Assembly: GCA_020029625.1 (NCBI GenBank)
Contig: JAIBJP010000035.1
Coordinates: 1 to 12,715 of the forward strand
DNA from: Actinomycetota bacterium
GTDB lineage: Bacteria > Actinomycetota > Thermoleophilia > Gaiellales > Gaiellaceae
Length of the DNA stretch: 12,715 nt
Reading direction: 5' to 3'
Position 1 is the first letter of the stretch. The number at the start of each line of letters is the position of its first letter. This document shows, piece after piece, positions 1 to 6,265 of this stretch. A program made the translations under genes and the position numbers. The notes beneath the pieces were generated by a model, which made no database searches, was not told where the DNA came from, and was given only the letters and a program-made list of their open reading frames with translations.

Positions 1-621
1 CCGGCTGGAGACGTAGACCAGCCGCAGGTTCGGAAACCGGCCCGTGAGGTTGCGGACGATTGCCCGGAGGTTGTTCTGCAGTGCTCGGGCGTCGTGCGGG
101 AAGGTCCGATCTTCCCCTGCGATCGTCTCCTTCAGCCAGACAACCTGCACCTGCCCGCGCGCGAGTCCCGCCTTCCGAACCCTCGCGTCTAGATCCAACC
201 AATACCGGGCTTTCGGACGCGCGATCCGAACAGCGTCCCAGCCGCCGCCGGGGCCTTCGACGAAGGAGAGACTCGGGTTCAGCGTCGGGTCGAGCTCGAC
301 GGTGCGCGCGAATCCCCGGAATTCCTCCATCGCATTCGACATCCCGATGCCGACGAAACCGACCCGTCCGCGGATCGGTCGGACGCGGCGCGCAGCTTCC
401 AGTCCACGTCGGAGGTAGCGGTGCGACGGCTTGTTCGCGCCGCCCGGGTACAGCCCGCCGAGCAGCCCGCGGTAGCGGATGCGGCCCATGTCGGTCAGCG
501 GCACGAGGTCCGTCGATCGCACCGAGCAATCGGCGGCCGAACGCGCCTCGCCGGCCGGCGAATACGCAGTAGCCGGGAGCAGGGCGAGGGCGATGAGCGG
601 AAAGACCCGCAGAGCTTTCAC
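1..621 (-). CDS. Secreted hypothetical protein, C-terminus cut by window edge
   Basis: A continuous reading frame of 207 codons runs from a GTG at 621 off the left edge; the C-terminus is missing. The start is chosen because it yields a signal peptide: basic KALR, then a Leu/Ala-rich core ending near residue 25. The mature part contains GLLGGLYPGG (about 50-60), GFVGIGMSN (about 90-98), WDAVRIARPKARYW and VQVVWLKE, and ends at the edge with LRLVYVSSR. I associate this pattern with a family of secreted hypothetical proteins with an SGNH-hydrolase-like look, where GMSN would be the first block; that is memory-based and unproven. No catalytic Asp-His pair can be seen because the end is cut. It is divergent from the small ORF at 663 and the tRNA. 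No good ribosome site is visible before the GTG. Confidence 0.75.
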   Translation of the reverse strand, partial: MKALRVFPLIALALLPATAYSPAGEARSAADCSVRSTDLVPLTDMGRIRYRGLLGGLYPGGANKPSHRYLRRGLEAARRVRPIRGRVGFVGIGMSNAMEEFRGFARTVELDPTLNPSLSFVEGPGGGWDAVRIARPKARYWLDLDARVRKAGLARGQVQVVWLKETIAGEDRTFPHDARALQNNLRAIVRNLTGRFPNLRLVYVSSR

Positions 622-662
622 GTTCTTAGGGTAGTTCCGCGCTGTTAGCGGCCTGTTAGAAG

Positions 663-773
663 ATGAACCCGATGATTCCGTGGAAGTGGTACGCGTTCGC
701 GCTCATAGGCGTCGTTGTCGCCCTGTTCGTGATTGCAGTCCTCGGAACGGTGGGCAAGGCGCTCTCAGGCTGA
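663..773 (+). CDS. Possible small single-pass membrane protein (36 aa)
   Basis: An ATG frame of 36 codons ending in TGA encodes a short N-terminus with MNPMIPWKWY, then a hydrophobic segment of about 20 residues (FALIGVVVALFVIAVLG) and the short tail TVGKALSG. This is the shape of a one-helix membrane peptide, and third codon positions are mostly G or C as in the neighbours. Against it, there is no convincing Shine-Dalgarno sequence and the ORF is short. It lies between a divergent secreted-protein gene and the tRNA promoter. Function unknown. Confidence 0.4.
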   Translation: MNPMIPWKWYAFALIGVVVALFVIAVLGTVGKALSG

Positions 774-820
774 GGGGCCGGGCGTCACAAAGCGGTTCAG
801 GCGCAGGACTCTCTCGAGGA

Positions 821-848
821 TTTCGCGGCTTTTTCGCCTGGCTATACT
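821..848 (+). promoter_or_regulatory. Putative promoter of tRNA-Lys
   Basis: TATACT at 843-848 is a good -10 element about 10 bases before the tRNA 5' end at 859. The -35 position is weak (TTTCGC at 821-826, 16-base spacing). No other promoter is obvious before the sod gene at 956, so this promoter may serve both tRNA and sod. Confidence 0.4.
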
Positions 849-858
849 CGTCCGTCCC

Positions 859-931
859 GGGCCGTTAGCTCAGTTGGTAGAGCAGGGGACTCTTAATCCC
901 AAGGTCGAAGGTTCGAATCCTTCACGGCCCA
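859..931 (+). tRNA. tRNA-Lys (anticodon CTT)
   Basis: The 73-base sequence folds as a standard tRNA. Acceptor strands GGGCCGT (859-865) and ACGGCCC (924-930) pair fully. The D-arm carries AGCTCAGTTGGTAGAGC, the anticodon loop reads CTCTTAA with anticodon CTT (lysine, codon AAG), and the T-arm contains GGTTCGAATCC. The discriminator is A931. CCA is not fully encoded (CCT follows), so CCA would be added by nucleotidyltransferase. The sod start codon lies 24 bases downstream with no visible terminator between. Confidence 0.95.
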
Positions 932-955
932 CCTTCTCTGACCGGGAGGAGAGCG

Positions 956-1585
956 ATGGCCTTCGAAGTACCCCCGCTTCCGTACGACTACTCGGCGCTG
1001 GAGCCGCACATCGACGAACAGACGATGCGGTTCCACCACGACAAGCACCACCAGGCCTATGTGGACAACGCGAACAAGGCGCTGGATGGAACCGAGTGGG
1101 CCGACAACCCTGTCGAGTCCGTCCTCGCGAGCCTTGACGCGATGCCCGAGGGCATCCGCGCCGCTGTCCGCAACAACGCCGGCGGACACGCAAACCACTC
1201 GCTCTTCTGGGAGATCATGAGCCCGGACGGAGGCGGTGAGCCTTCGGGAGACCTCGGAGCCGCGATCGAGGACACGTTCGACTCGTTCGACGAGCTGAAG
1301 AAGATGGTCAACGATGCCGGCGTCGGCCGCTTCGGGAGCGGCTGGACGTGGCTCATCCACGACGGCACGGGTCTGGCGGTGGTCTCGACCCCGAACCAGG
1401 ACTCTCCGCTGATGAACGACGACGTCCCGCTTCTGGGCATCGACGTGTGGGAGCACGCCTACTACCTCAAGTACCAGAATCGCCGGCCCGACTACCTCGA
1501 GGCCTGGTGGAACGTGGTCAACTGGGACGCGGTCGCGGAGAACTACGCAGCCGCCGTTGGAAAGCCAGCCGCCCGCGCCTCGTAG
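956..1585 (+). CDS. sodA: Superoxide dismutase, Fe/Mn family (Mn-type signature)
   Basis: Converts superoxide to hydrogen peroxide and oxygen in the cytoplasm (no signal peptide). The 209 residues match the normal family length and give a collinear match from FEVPPLPYDYSALEPHI to the end. The four metal ligands are present: His27 (RFHHDKHH), His81 (NHSLFW), Asp163 and His167 (DVWEHAYY). The NNAGGHANH segment and Gln148 in STPNQDSP are features of manganese-type enzymes, as opposed to the Gln69/Ala141 arrangement of E. coli SodB; metal choice is therefore inferred as Mn. The start has a strong ribosome site (GGGAGGAG at 944-951). It sits just after tRNA-Lys and converges on the anti-sigma gene with a 16-base gap. 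Confidence 0.95.
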   Translation: MAFEVPPLPYDYSALEPHIDEQTMRFHHDKHHQAYVDNANKALDGTEWADNPVESVLASLDAMPEGIRAAVRNNAGGHANHSLFWEIMSPDGGGEPSGDLGAAIEDTFDSFDELKKMVNDAGVGRFGSGWTWLIHDGTGLAVVSTPNQDSPLMNDDVPLLGIDVWEHAYYLKYQNRRPDYLEAWWNVVNWDAVAENYAAAVGKPAARAS

Positions 1586-1601
1586 CCGCGCCGCCAACTA
1601 G

Positions 1602-2180
1602 CTAGATCCGGGCGGAGAGGAGCCAGGGCGCGTCGTCCCGCGCCTCAGAGATGACCCACGCGTCGTACTCCGAGAGCCGGTAGCTCACAGTCATGTCGAT
1701 GGTCGTGTCACCCCGGACCTTGAAGGTTCCGCACGTGGCGGCGTACTTACCGTCCTTCGCGAGCCAGAGAACGTAGTAGCCGTCGCCGCCCAGCTCCGGC
1801 AACCCGTCCACCTGGAGCCTGAGCTTCCAGTTGCCGTTCGCCTCCCGATCGCCAAGCTTGATCAGCCCCGAGGCTCGAGGATTGCTCGCCGCGGCCTTCA
1901 TCTCGATGCTGCCGCGGAAGTGCGGTTCGCCGCCGGTCGTCCAGCGGCCCACGCCGAAGAAGAGGGCGGCCAGGGTCACAGCGAGCGCCACGGCGGCTGC
2001 GAGGCGCCGCGGCGTCCACTGGCGGCGATCCGTACCGATCCGGTGGACAGCGCGGTCGAGCGATCCGGGCACCTCGGACGGGGGCGCGGGAACCGACCGC
2101 AGCAGGCGGTCGACGCGCTCGAGCTTCGCCCGGTCCTCCTGGCTGAGATCGTCGCCGACGAGATCGCGGAAGTCGGTCAC
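1602..2180 (-). CDS. RskA-like anti-sigma factor, membrane-anchored
   Basis: Probable negative regulator of the ECF sigma factor encoded just upstream: it would hold sigma at the membrane until a signal releases it. The 192-residue protein has a short cytoplasmic N-terminus (TDFRDLVGDDLSQEDRAKLE), one membrane helix at about residues 60-78 (RLAAAVALAVTLAALFFGVG), and an extracytoplasmic domain with IEMKAAA, LPELGGDGYYVLWLAKDGK and GTFKVRGDTTIDM, resembling the anti-sigma-K RskA C-terminal domain. No zinc-binding HxxxCxxC motif is seen in the N-terminus. The GTG start at 2180 overlaps the sigma stop codon (GTGA), showing translational coupling; a longer open frame extends upstream inside the sigma gene but looks out-of-frame. 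The extracytoplasmic domain has a single cysteine (TCGTF). Confidence 0.85.
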   Translation of the reverse strand: MTDFRDLVGDDLSQEDRAKLERVDRLLRSVPAPPSEVPGSLDRAVHRIGTDRRQWTPRRLAAAVALAVTLAALFFGVGRWTTGGEPHFRGSIEMKAAASNPRASGLIKLGDREANGNWKLRLQVDGLPELGGDGYYVLWLAKDGKYAATCGTFKVRGDTTIDMTVSYRLSEYDAWVISEARDDAPWLLSARI

Positions 2181-2731
2181 TCCTGCACCTCGTCCAGGAG
2201 CCCGGCGAGGCGCGCGAGCCCGGTGCGCGTGCGTGTCTTGACCGTTCCGAGAGGAACGTCGAGGTAACTGGCGATCTCGGTCTGCGAGAGCCCGCTCCAG
2301 TAGGCGAGCTCGATCACGGCTCGCTCGCGCTCGGGCAGCTGGTCGAGAGCGGAATGGACGCGCCAGGCGAGCCACGTGTCCTCCGCATGCTCGGCCGGGC
2401 CGGCCGATCCCGAGGCCTCGTCTGGAATCTCCGCGGGCTGCTCGCGTTTCTGGCGGGCCCGGTCGATGATCGCGTGCCGTGCGACGGCGTAGAGCCAGGC
2501 CGAGGCGGAGCCGCGCTCGGAGCGGTAGCTACGTGCGGAGCGCCAGACGGCGGCAAAAGTCTCCTGAGCGGCATCCTCCGCGCGCCCGTTGTCTCCGAGT
2601 TGGCGCACGGCCATGGCGAGCACGGGTCGCGCGAACCGGCGGTAGAGCTGGTCGAAGGCGTCGCGGTCGCCGCGCCCGACGCGCTCGATGAGGCGGCTGT
2701 CGCTCTCGGCTGTGGCCATCGCAACAGGCAT
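2177..2731 (-). CDS. ECF RNA polymerase sigma factor (SigK-like)
   Basis: Directs RNA polymerase to a stress regulon. Region 2 spans about residues 10-85 (AFDQLYRRFARPVLAMA, AEDAAQETFAAVWRSA, SAWLYAVARHAIIDRAR). Region 4 is a helix-turn-helix at about 125-175 (LPERERAVIELAYWSGLSQ, TEIASYLDVPLGTVKTRTR). With region 3 absent, this is the ECF type. I start it at the ATG at 2731 because AAGG lies six bases upstream; TTG 2755 and ATG 2719 are alternatives. It overlaps the RskA-like gene by four bases, the usual sigma/anti-sigma arrangement. The gap to the reductase gene upstream is under 50 bases, so joint transcription is possible. Its targets are unknown; self-regulation and the neighbouring sod genes are candidates only. 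Confidence 0.93.
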   Translation of the reverse strand: MPVAMATAESDSRLIERVGRGDRDAFDQLYRRFARPVLAMAVRQLGDNGRAEDAAQETFAAVWRSARSYRSERGSASAWLYAVARHAIIDRARQKREQPAEIPDEASGSAGPAEHAEDTWLAWRVHSALDQLPERERAVIELAYWSGLSQTEIASYLDVPLGTVKTRTRTGLARLAGLLDEVQE

Positions 2732-2778
2732 ATCGCGCCTTGATACGGGGCGCAAGCACCTTCGGTTTCGACCGGTCC

Positions 2779-3429
2779 TCAGGTGAGGAGACGCCCGCCG
2801 TCGACGACGAGCGTCGTTCCGGTGACGAAACCAGCCCCGGCGAGATAGACGACCGCGGCCGCCACGTCGTCAGGCGAGCCCACGCGCCCGAGCAGAGTCT
2901 CGGCGGCCCGACGCTCCTCCTGCCCGGGGTCGACCGCGACCGGCCCGGGGGCGATCCCGCAGACGCGAACGTCGGGCGCCAGCGCTCGAGCGAGGACCCG
3001 GGTCAGCATCGCCTGGGCGGCCTTGGCCGCGCAGTGGGGGGCAAAAGTCGGCCAGGGCTGGTAGGCGGCCACGTCCTCGATCATCACGACGAGGCCGCCC
3101 TCCGACTTCTTCAGGTGCGGAGCGGCAGCCTGAGTTACGAAGAAGCTCCCTTTCGCCGTGGCGCCGAAGGCCGCGTCCCAGTGCGCCTCGTCGACGTCCT
3201 CGACAGCCCGGGGTACGAACCCTCCTGCGGCAGCGTTCACGAGGAGATCGAGTCCGCCGAGTTCAGCCGCCGCGCGCTCGACGAGCTGTCGAGCCTCGGC
3301 CGGCAGCGCGACGTCGCCGTCCGCCCGGCCGGCGGCGAGGACGCGGAAGCCCTCGGCTTCGAGCCGGGCCACGATCGCCCGCCCGACCCGCCCGGTACCG
3401 CCGGTGACGAGCGCGCGAGATTCGGACAC
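2779..3429 (-). CDS. Short-chain dehydrogenase/reductase, pteridine-reductase-like, catalytic Tyr replaced by His
   Basis: An NAD(P)H-dependent reductase fold of 216 residues. The cofactor motif is TGGTGRVG (9-16), whose Arg resembles the TGxxxRxG motif of PTR1/FolM pteridine reductases; N65 in LLVNAAAGG is also kept. In the active site, Asp119 stands where most SDRs have Ser, as in PTR1 (Asp-Tyr-Lys). Lys136 is present, but the expected Tyr at 132 is His (APHCAAKAA). The C-terminal cofactor-binding segment (RVCGIAPGPVAVDPG) and the end GTTLVVDGG are normal. The start is GTG; no clear ribosome site precedes it. It is divergent from the second SOD gene across 55 bases. The substrate could be a pterin, given the GTP cyclohydrolase 1.3 kb away, but this is inference. 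The lost Tyr may mean altered or absent activity. Confidence 0.88.
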   Translation of the reverse strand: MSESRALVTGGTGRVGRAIVARLEAEGFRVLAAGRADGDVALPAEARQLVERAAAELGGLDLLVNAAAGGFVPRAVEDVDEAHWDAAFGATAKGSFFVTQAAAPHLKKSEGGLVVMIEDVAAYQPWPTFAPHCAAKAAQAMLTRVLARALAPDVRVCGIAPGPVAVDPGQEERRAAETLLGRVGSPDDVAAAVVYLAGAGFVTGTTLVVDGGRLLT

Positions 3430-3484
3430 CGCGGGAACGATAAGCTCTCGACGCCACTAACGGAGGAGCCGGGGAAGGAGACGC
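3430..3484. promoter_or_regulatory. Divergent intergenic region between reductase and second SOD
   Basis: All signals for both divergent genes must fit here or inside coding sequence. A good ribosome site for the plus gene (AAGGAG, ending at 3480) is clear. GATAAG at 3439-3444 is a possible -10 for the plus strand, but no -35 is convincing. On the minus strand no ribosome site is seen before the GTG at 3429. Confidence 0.3.
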
Positions 3485-4105
3485 ATGGCCACGTTGGTCT
3501 TCAATCACGAGGAAATTGCGGCGCGCGAGCTCAAACCCGAGCTCCTCGAGCTGGACGGCATCTCGCGAGCGTCCGTCGAAGCCCATTACAAGCTCTACGA
3601 GGGCTACGTGAACAAGCGGAACGAGATCTTGACGAAGCTCGCCGACGTGGACGCCTCGAGCGCGAACCAGGTCTATTCAGACATCCGCTCCCTCAAGATC
3701 GACCTCACCTTCGCCATCGGAGGCGTCAAGAACCATGAGATCTACTTCGAGCATCTCGGGGGCGGCGGCGGCGATCCCGACGGAACGGTGGGCTCGCTCA
3801 TCGAGCGCGACTTCGGCTCCGTCCAGGCGTGGCGCACGGACCTCAAGGCGACGGGGATGGGTGGCCGCGGCTGGGCTTGGACCGCCTATGACTGGGACGA
3901 GCAGCGCCTCTTCAACTACATCGGCGACGCTCAGAACACCTTCCCCATCTGGAACGCGACGCCGCTCGTCGCTCTCGACGTCTACGAGCACGCGTACTTC
4001 CTCGACTATCAGACCGACCGGGCTTCCTACATCGACGCGTTCTTCAACAATCTCGATTGGGATGTCATAAACGGTTGGGTGTCGAAGTATCAGATCCAGG
4101 CCTGA
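3485..4105 (+). CDS. Divergent superoxide dismutase-family protein
   Basis: A second SOD-fold protein of 206 residues, clearly different from the enzyme at 956. All four expected metal ligands can be placed: His34 (VEAHYKLYEGYV), His84 (GVKNHEIYFEHL), Asp165 and His169 (LDVYEHAYFLDYQ), and the C-terminal FFNNLDWDVINGW matches the family. The helix around the first ligand lacks the usual KHH and is one residue shorter. A five-glycine stretch follows the second ligand. Gln150 may take the place of the Mn-type active-site Gln. So a metal site is likely; dismutase activity is probable but not certain. No signal peptide. It is translated with the downstream PlsY gene, whose start overlaps its 3' end. 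Confidence 0.85.
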   Translation: MATLVFNHEEIAARELKPELLELDGISRASVEAHYKLYEGYVNKRNEILTKLADVDASSANQVYSDIRSLKIDLTFAIGGVKNHEIYFEHLGGGGGDPDGTVGSLIERDFGSVQAWRTDLKATGMGGRGWAWTAYDWDEQRLFNYIGDAQNTFPIWNATPLVALDVYEHAYFLDYQTDRASYIDAFFNNLDWDVINGWVSKYQIQA

Positions 4106-4710
4106 GGGACGCTCTCCTCGTCGGCGCCGGCTATCTCCTCGGCTCGTTGCCGTGGGGGCTCTGGCTGCCCCGGCTCGTCGCCCGCGTCGACATGCGCACG
4201 CTCGGCAGCGGGAACATCGGCGCGACGAATGTCTGGCGGACGCTCGGCTTCAAGCTCGGGCTCGCCGTCGCGCTGCTCGACATCGCCAAGGGAGCGGCGG
4301 CGGCTCTTCTCGGGCGCTGGCTCGGCGATGACCTGATCGGGGTGTTGGCGGGCTGCGCCGCCATGGCCGGGCACTGGCGGCCGTTCTTCATGCAGTTCGC
4401 CCGCGGCGGCAAGATCGTCGCCACGACGGGCGGCGTCGGCCTCGCCGTTGCGCCCCTCGCGACGCTTTCGGCGGCGGTTGTCTGGATCGTCGTCTTCCTG
4501 GTGACGCGTTACGCCTCGGTCGCCTCAATGGCAGCCGCGGCCAGCCTGCCCCTCTTCGCGCTCCTCTTCGACGCCTCGTGGCCCGTCCTCGCGTTCACCG
4601 CGGGGGGAGCGGTGGCGATCGTCCTCCTGCACAGGACGAACATTGCGCGGCTCGTCCGGGGTCAGGAGAACCGGATGCGGCTCAGACGACCGAGCGCAAC
4701 CAGTCTCTGA
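4075..4710 (+). CDS. plsY: Glycerol-3-phosphate acyltransferase PlsY
   Basis: Membrane enzyme that transfers an acyl group from acyl phosphate to glycerol 3-phosphate, the first step of phospholipid synthesis. Family motifs are in order: YLLGSLPWG, the SGNxGATN block (GSGNIGATNVWRTLG), GHWRPFFMQFARGGKIVAT, and the C-terminal HRTNIARLVRGQENRM. About five hydrophobic segments are visible, as in PlsY. The second motif reads GGKIVAT where most members have GGKGVAT. The true start is unclear: TTG 4075 is used here; TTG 4057 is also open, and a CTG at 4102 overlapping the preceding stop (CTGA) would give the usual short N-terminus. Any of these overlaps or abuts the SOD gene, so translation is coupled. 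Its 3' end overlaps the convergent GTP cyclohydrolase by 29 bases. Confidence 0.9.
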   Translation: MGVEVSDPGLRDALLVGAGYLLGSLPWGLWLPRLVARVDMRTLGSGNIGATNVWRTLGFKLGLAVALLDIAKGAAAALLGRWLGDDLIGVLAGCAAMAGHWRPFFMQFARGGKIVATTGGVGLAVAPLATLSAAVVWIVVFLVTRYASVASMAAAASLPLFALLFDASWPVLAFTAGGAVAIVLLHRTNIARLVRGQENRMRLRRPSATSL

Positions 4711-5659
4711 GCTCGGTGTGGCGGGCCGAGTGCCCGCCGTTCGCCAGCTCGGCCCGCAGCTCCCCGACCGTGCCGAAGCGCTCCGCGAGGACCTCGTGGT
4801 TGTGAATCGTTTCGAAGTTGACCTGGCGGGCCAGCACGAAGTCTTCGTCCTCGAGCTCGAGGTAGGAGTCGAGCGCGCCTTTGACCATCAGGCGCACCGA
4901 GTCCTCGACGAAACGCGGCGTCAGGTGCGCGTGCTCGACGACGAAAAGCTCATCGGGCCGCTTGAGCAGCTCGTAGATGGGGGAGCTCATGGACTGCTCG
5001 ACGATGTCGACGAGGTCCTCGGCGTCGAGGCGGACCCGTGTTCCGAGATAGAGGGTTCCTCTGCCTCGCTGGTTGTGAGTGGCGAGGGGGACGAGCTCGA
5101 GGATGCGGTCCACGTCGGCCTCGTCGAAGCCCGCCTCGCCGAGCCGTTCGGTTGCTTCCTCCCTCACCAGGCCCTGGGCGCAGGGGCACGCGTTGATCCC
5201 CGTCGCCTCCACGCCGACGACACGGCGAGTCGAGGAAGGGGATGCGGCCGCGAGCCCGATCAGCGTCACGAGCTCCTGCGTGCGGAGCCCGGTGACCGGG
5301 GTCAGCCTCTCGATCGGGTAGCGCGCGGCGATCTTCACCTCGGCGCGTAGCGCTTGCTGGCGCTCGACAATGTGTTTGGCGATGTGCTCGGCGAGGTTCT
5401 CGACCAGCAGCTTCCCGTCGATCACGACCTCGTCGATGGCTTCCTCGAAGACCTCGGGGAACCGCGACATATGAACGCCCTTTTGGGCCGGGTCGAGGTC
5501 GACGAAGCAGTCGATCTCGGCGGAGACGAGCGCATCGTGCCCGCCGTGCTGCATCCGCACCGCCTTCTGGACGCCTGTGACCCCTGCGCGAGAAAGGCCG
5601 ATGCGCACTTCGGGCGCGGACGCCTGCAGGTCTGGCGCGGCCGTTAATCTCTCGTCCAC
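4682..5659 (-). CDS. folE2: GTP cyclohydrolase, FolE2/MptA (type IB) family
   Basis: Opens the imidazole ring of GTP to start pterin synthesis: dihydroneopterin triphosphate in FolE2 (folate/queuosine), or the cyclic phosphate in archaeal MptA. The 325-residue length is on the long, MptA-like side. Diagnostic segments are VRIGLSRAGVTGVQKAV, the hallmark QKGVHMSRF, a cysteine-bearing ATGINACPCAQ (the family's catalytic/metal Cys region), THNQRGRG, and the C-terminal VNFETIHNHEV. It is unrelated in sequence to classical FolE. The GTG start at 5659 gives the family-typical VDERL N-terminus; the open frame goes further but into the divergent kinase gene. Only 24 bases separate it from that gene's ATG. 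The PTR1-like reductase nearby is a plausible partner. FolE2 versus MptA product cannot be decided by eye. Confidence 0.92.
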   Translation of the reverse strand: MDERLTAAPDLQASAPEVRIGLSRAGVTGVQKAVRMQHGGHDALVSAEIDCFVDLDPAQKGVHMSRFPEVFEEAIDEVVIDGKLLVENLAEHIAKHIVERQQALRAEVKIAARYPIERLTPVTGLRTQELVTLIGLAAASPSSTRRVVGVEATGINACPCAQGLVREEATERLGEAGFDEADVDRILELVPLATHNQRGRGTLYLGTRVRLDAEDLVDIVEQSMSSPIYELLKRPDELFVVEHAHLTPRFVEDSVRLMVKGALDSYLELEDEDFVLARQVNFETIHNHEVLAERFGTVGELRAELANGGHSARHTELRDWLRSVV

Positions 5660-5683
5660 GCGCCAACCGTAGCAAGGGAGCAG

Positions 5684-6265
5684 ATGCCCGACGACAAGAC
5701 GTTTGCCCAGCTCGTGACGCTTGCCTGTCACGATCTCCGAACCCCTCTGGCCACGGTTTTCGGGTTTGCCCGGACACTGGCCCGGACGGACCTGGAGCCG
5801 CCCACCGACCGCTACGTCGAGATGATCGACGCCGCTTCGACGCAGCTGGGCGAGCTGCTCGATGAGCTATCTCTCCTGGCGCGAATCGAAGCCGGGCGGT
5901 ACGAACCCCGGCTCGTCGCCGTCGATTCGCTGGAGCTGGCGCGCGAGGCGGCAGCCGAGCTCGAGGACGGCCGCGCCGAGGTCTCCGGTAAGGGCGGGAC
6001 TGTGCGCGTGCCCGAGGAAGAGATGCGCCGCGCCCTCTCACAGCTCGCCCGGGCCGCGAGCAGGCATGGGGGCTTCGATTCGGTGGCAGTTGAAGTCGAA
6101 GGTGGGACGGTCACGGTCTCACCGGTCACGCGGGCATCGGGGCCGGTCCTCCTGGGGGAGGAGCTCCGCGATCTGGGCGCGGCGGCGGCGACGGAGCTCG
6201 TGCGCGCGCTGGGCGGCTCCGTTGAGGTCGTCGGCGAGCGCCTCGTCGTCCGCCTGCCCGATTAG
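5684..6265 (+). CDS. Histidine kinase-like protein with degenerate ATPase domain (possible phosphotransferase)
   Basis: A 193-residue soluble protein with no sensor. Residues about 8-72 form a HisKA dimerisation/phosphoacceptor domain with an intact H-box (ACHDLRTPLATVFGF, His16) and the second helix LDELSLLARIEAG. The rest follows the layout of a HATPase domain and ends GGSVEVVGERLVVRLP, but the nucleotide motifs are gone: the N-box position reads ALSQLARAASRHG without the Asn, no DxGxG is present (VSPVTRASGP), and the GLGL loop is replaced by alanines. It resembles the design of histidine phosphotransferases such as ChpT or Spo0B, which is inference. The start has a good ribosome site (AAGGGAG). 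It ends in a 4-base overlap with the convergent HD-GYP gene. No response regulator is in the window. Confidence 0.82.
   Translation: MPDDKTFAQLVTLACHDLRTPLATVFGFARTLARTDLEPPTDRYVEMIDAASTQLGELLDELSLLARIEAGRYEPRLVAVDSLELAREAAAELEDGRAEVSGKGGTVRVPEEEMRRALSQLARAASRHGGFDSVAVEVEGGTVTVSPVTRASGPVLLGEELRDLGAAAATELVRALGGSVEVVGERLVVRLPD

Noticed and set aside
774..858. Search for a terminator or extra gene between the small ORF and tRNA
   Set aside because: Only short GC-rich stems and a TTTTT without a proper preceding stem; nothing supportable beyond the tRNA promoter.
859..955. tRNA gene considered as an integration (att) site for a mobile element
   Set aside because: No integrase, no direct repeat of the tRNA 3' end in the window, and housekeeping-type genes follow at once.
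893..1597. 234-codon minus-strand frame covering the tRNA and sod gene
   Set aside because: Antisense to a certain sod gene and part of the tRNA; no independent support.
1586..1601. Bidirectional terminator between sod and the anti-sigma gene
   Set aside because: Sixteen bases only, with no stable inverted repeat or T-run.
2740..3738. 332-codon plus-strand frame opposite the reductase gene and over the start of the second SOD gene
   Set aside because: Runs antisense to the reductase and out of frame with SOD; composition is that of a shadow and no domain is seen.
4950..6041. 363-codon minus-strand frame
   Set aside because: Out-of-frame shadow of the GTP cyclohydrolase gene and antisense to the kinase-like gene; Arg-rich with no motif.
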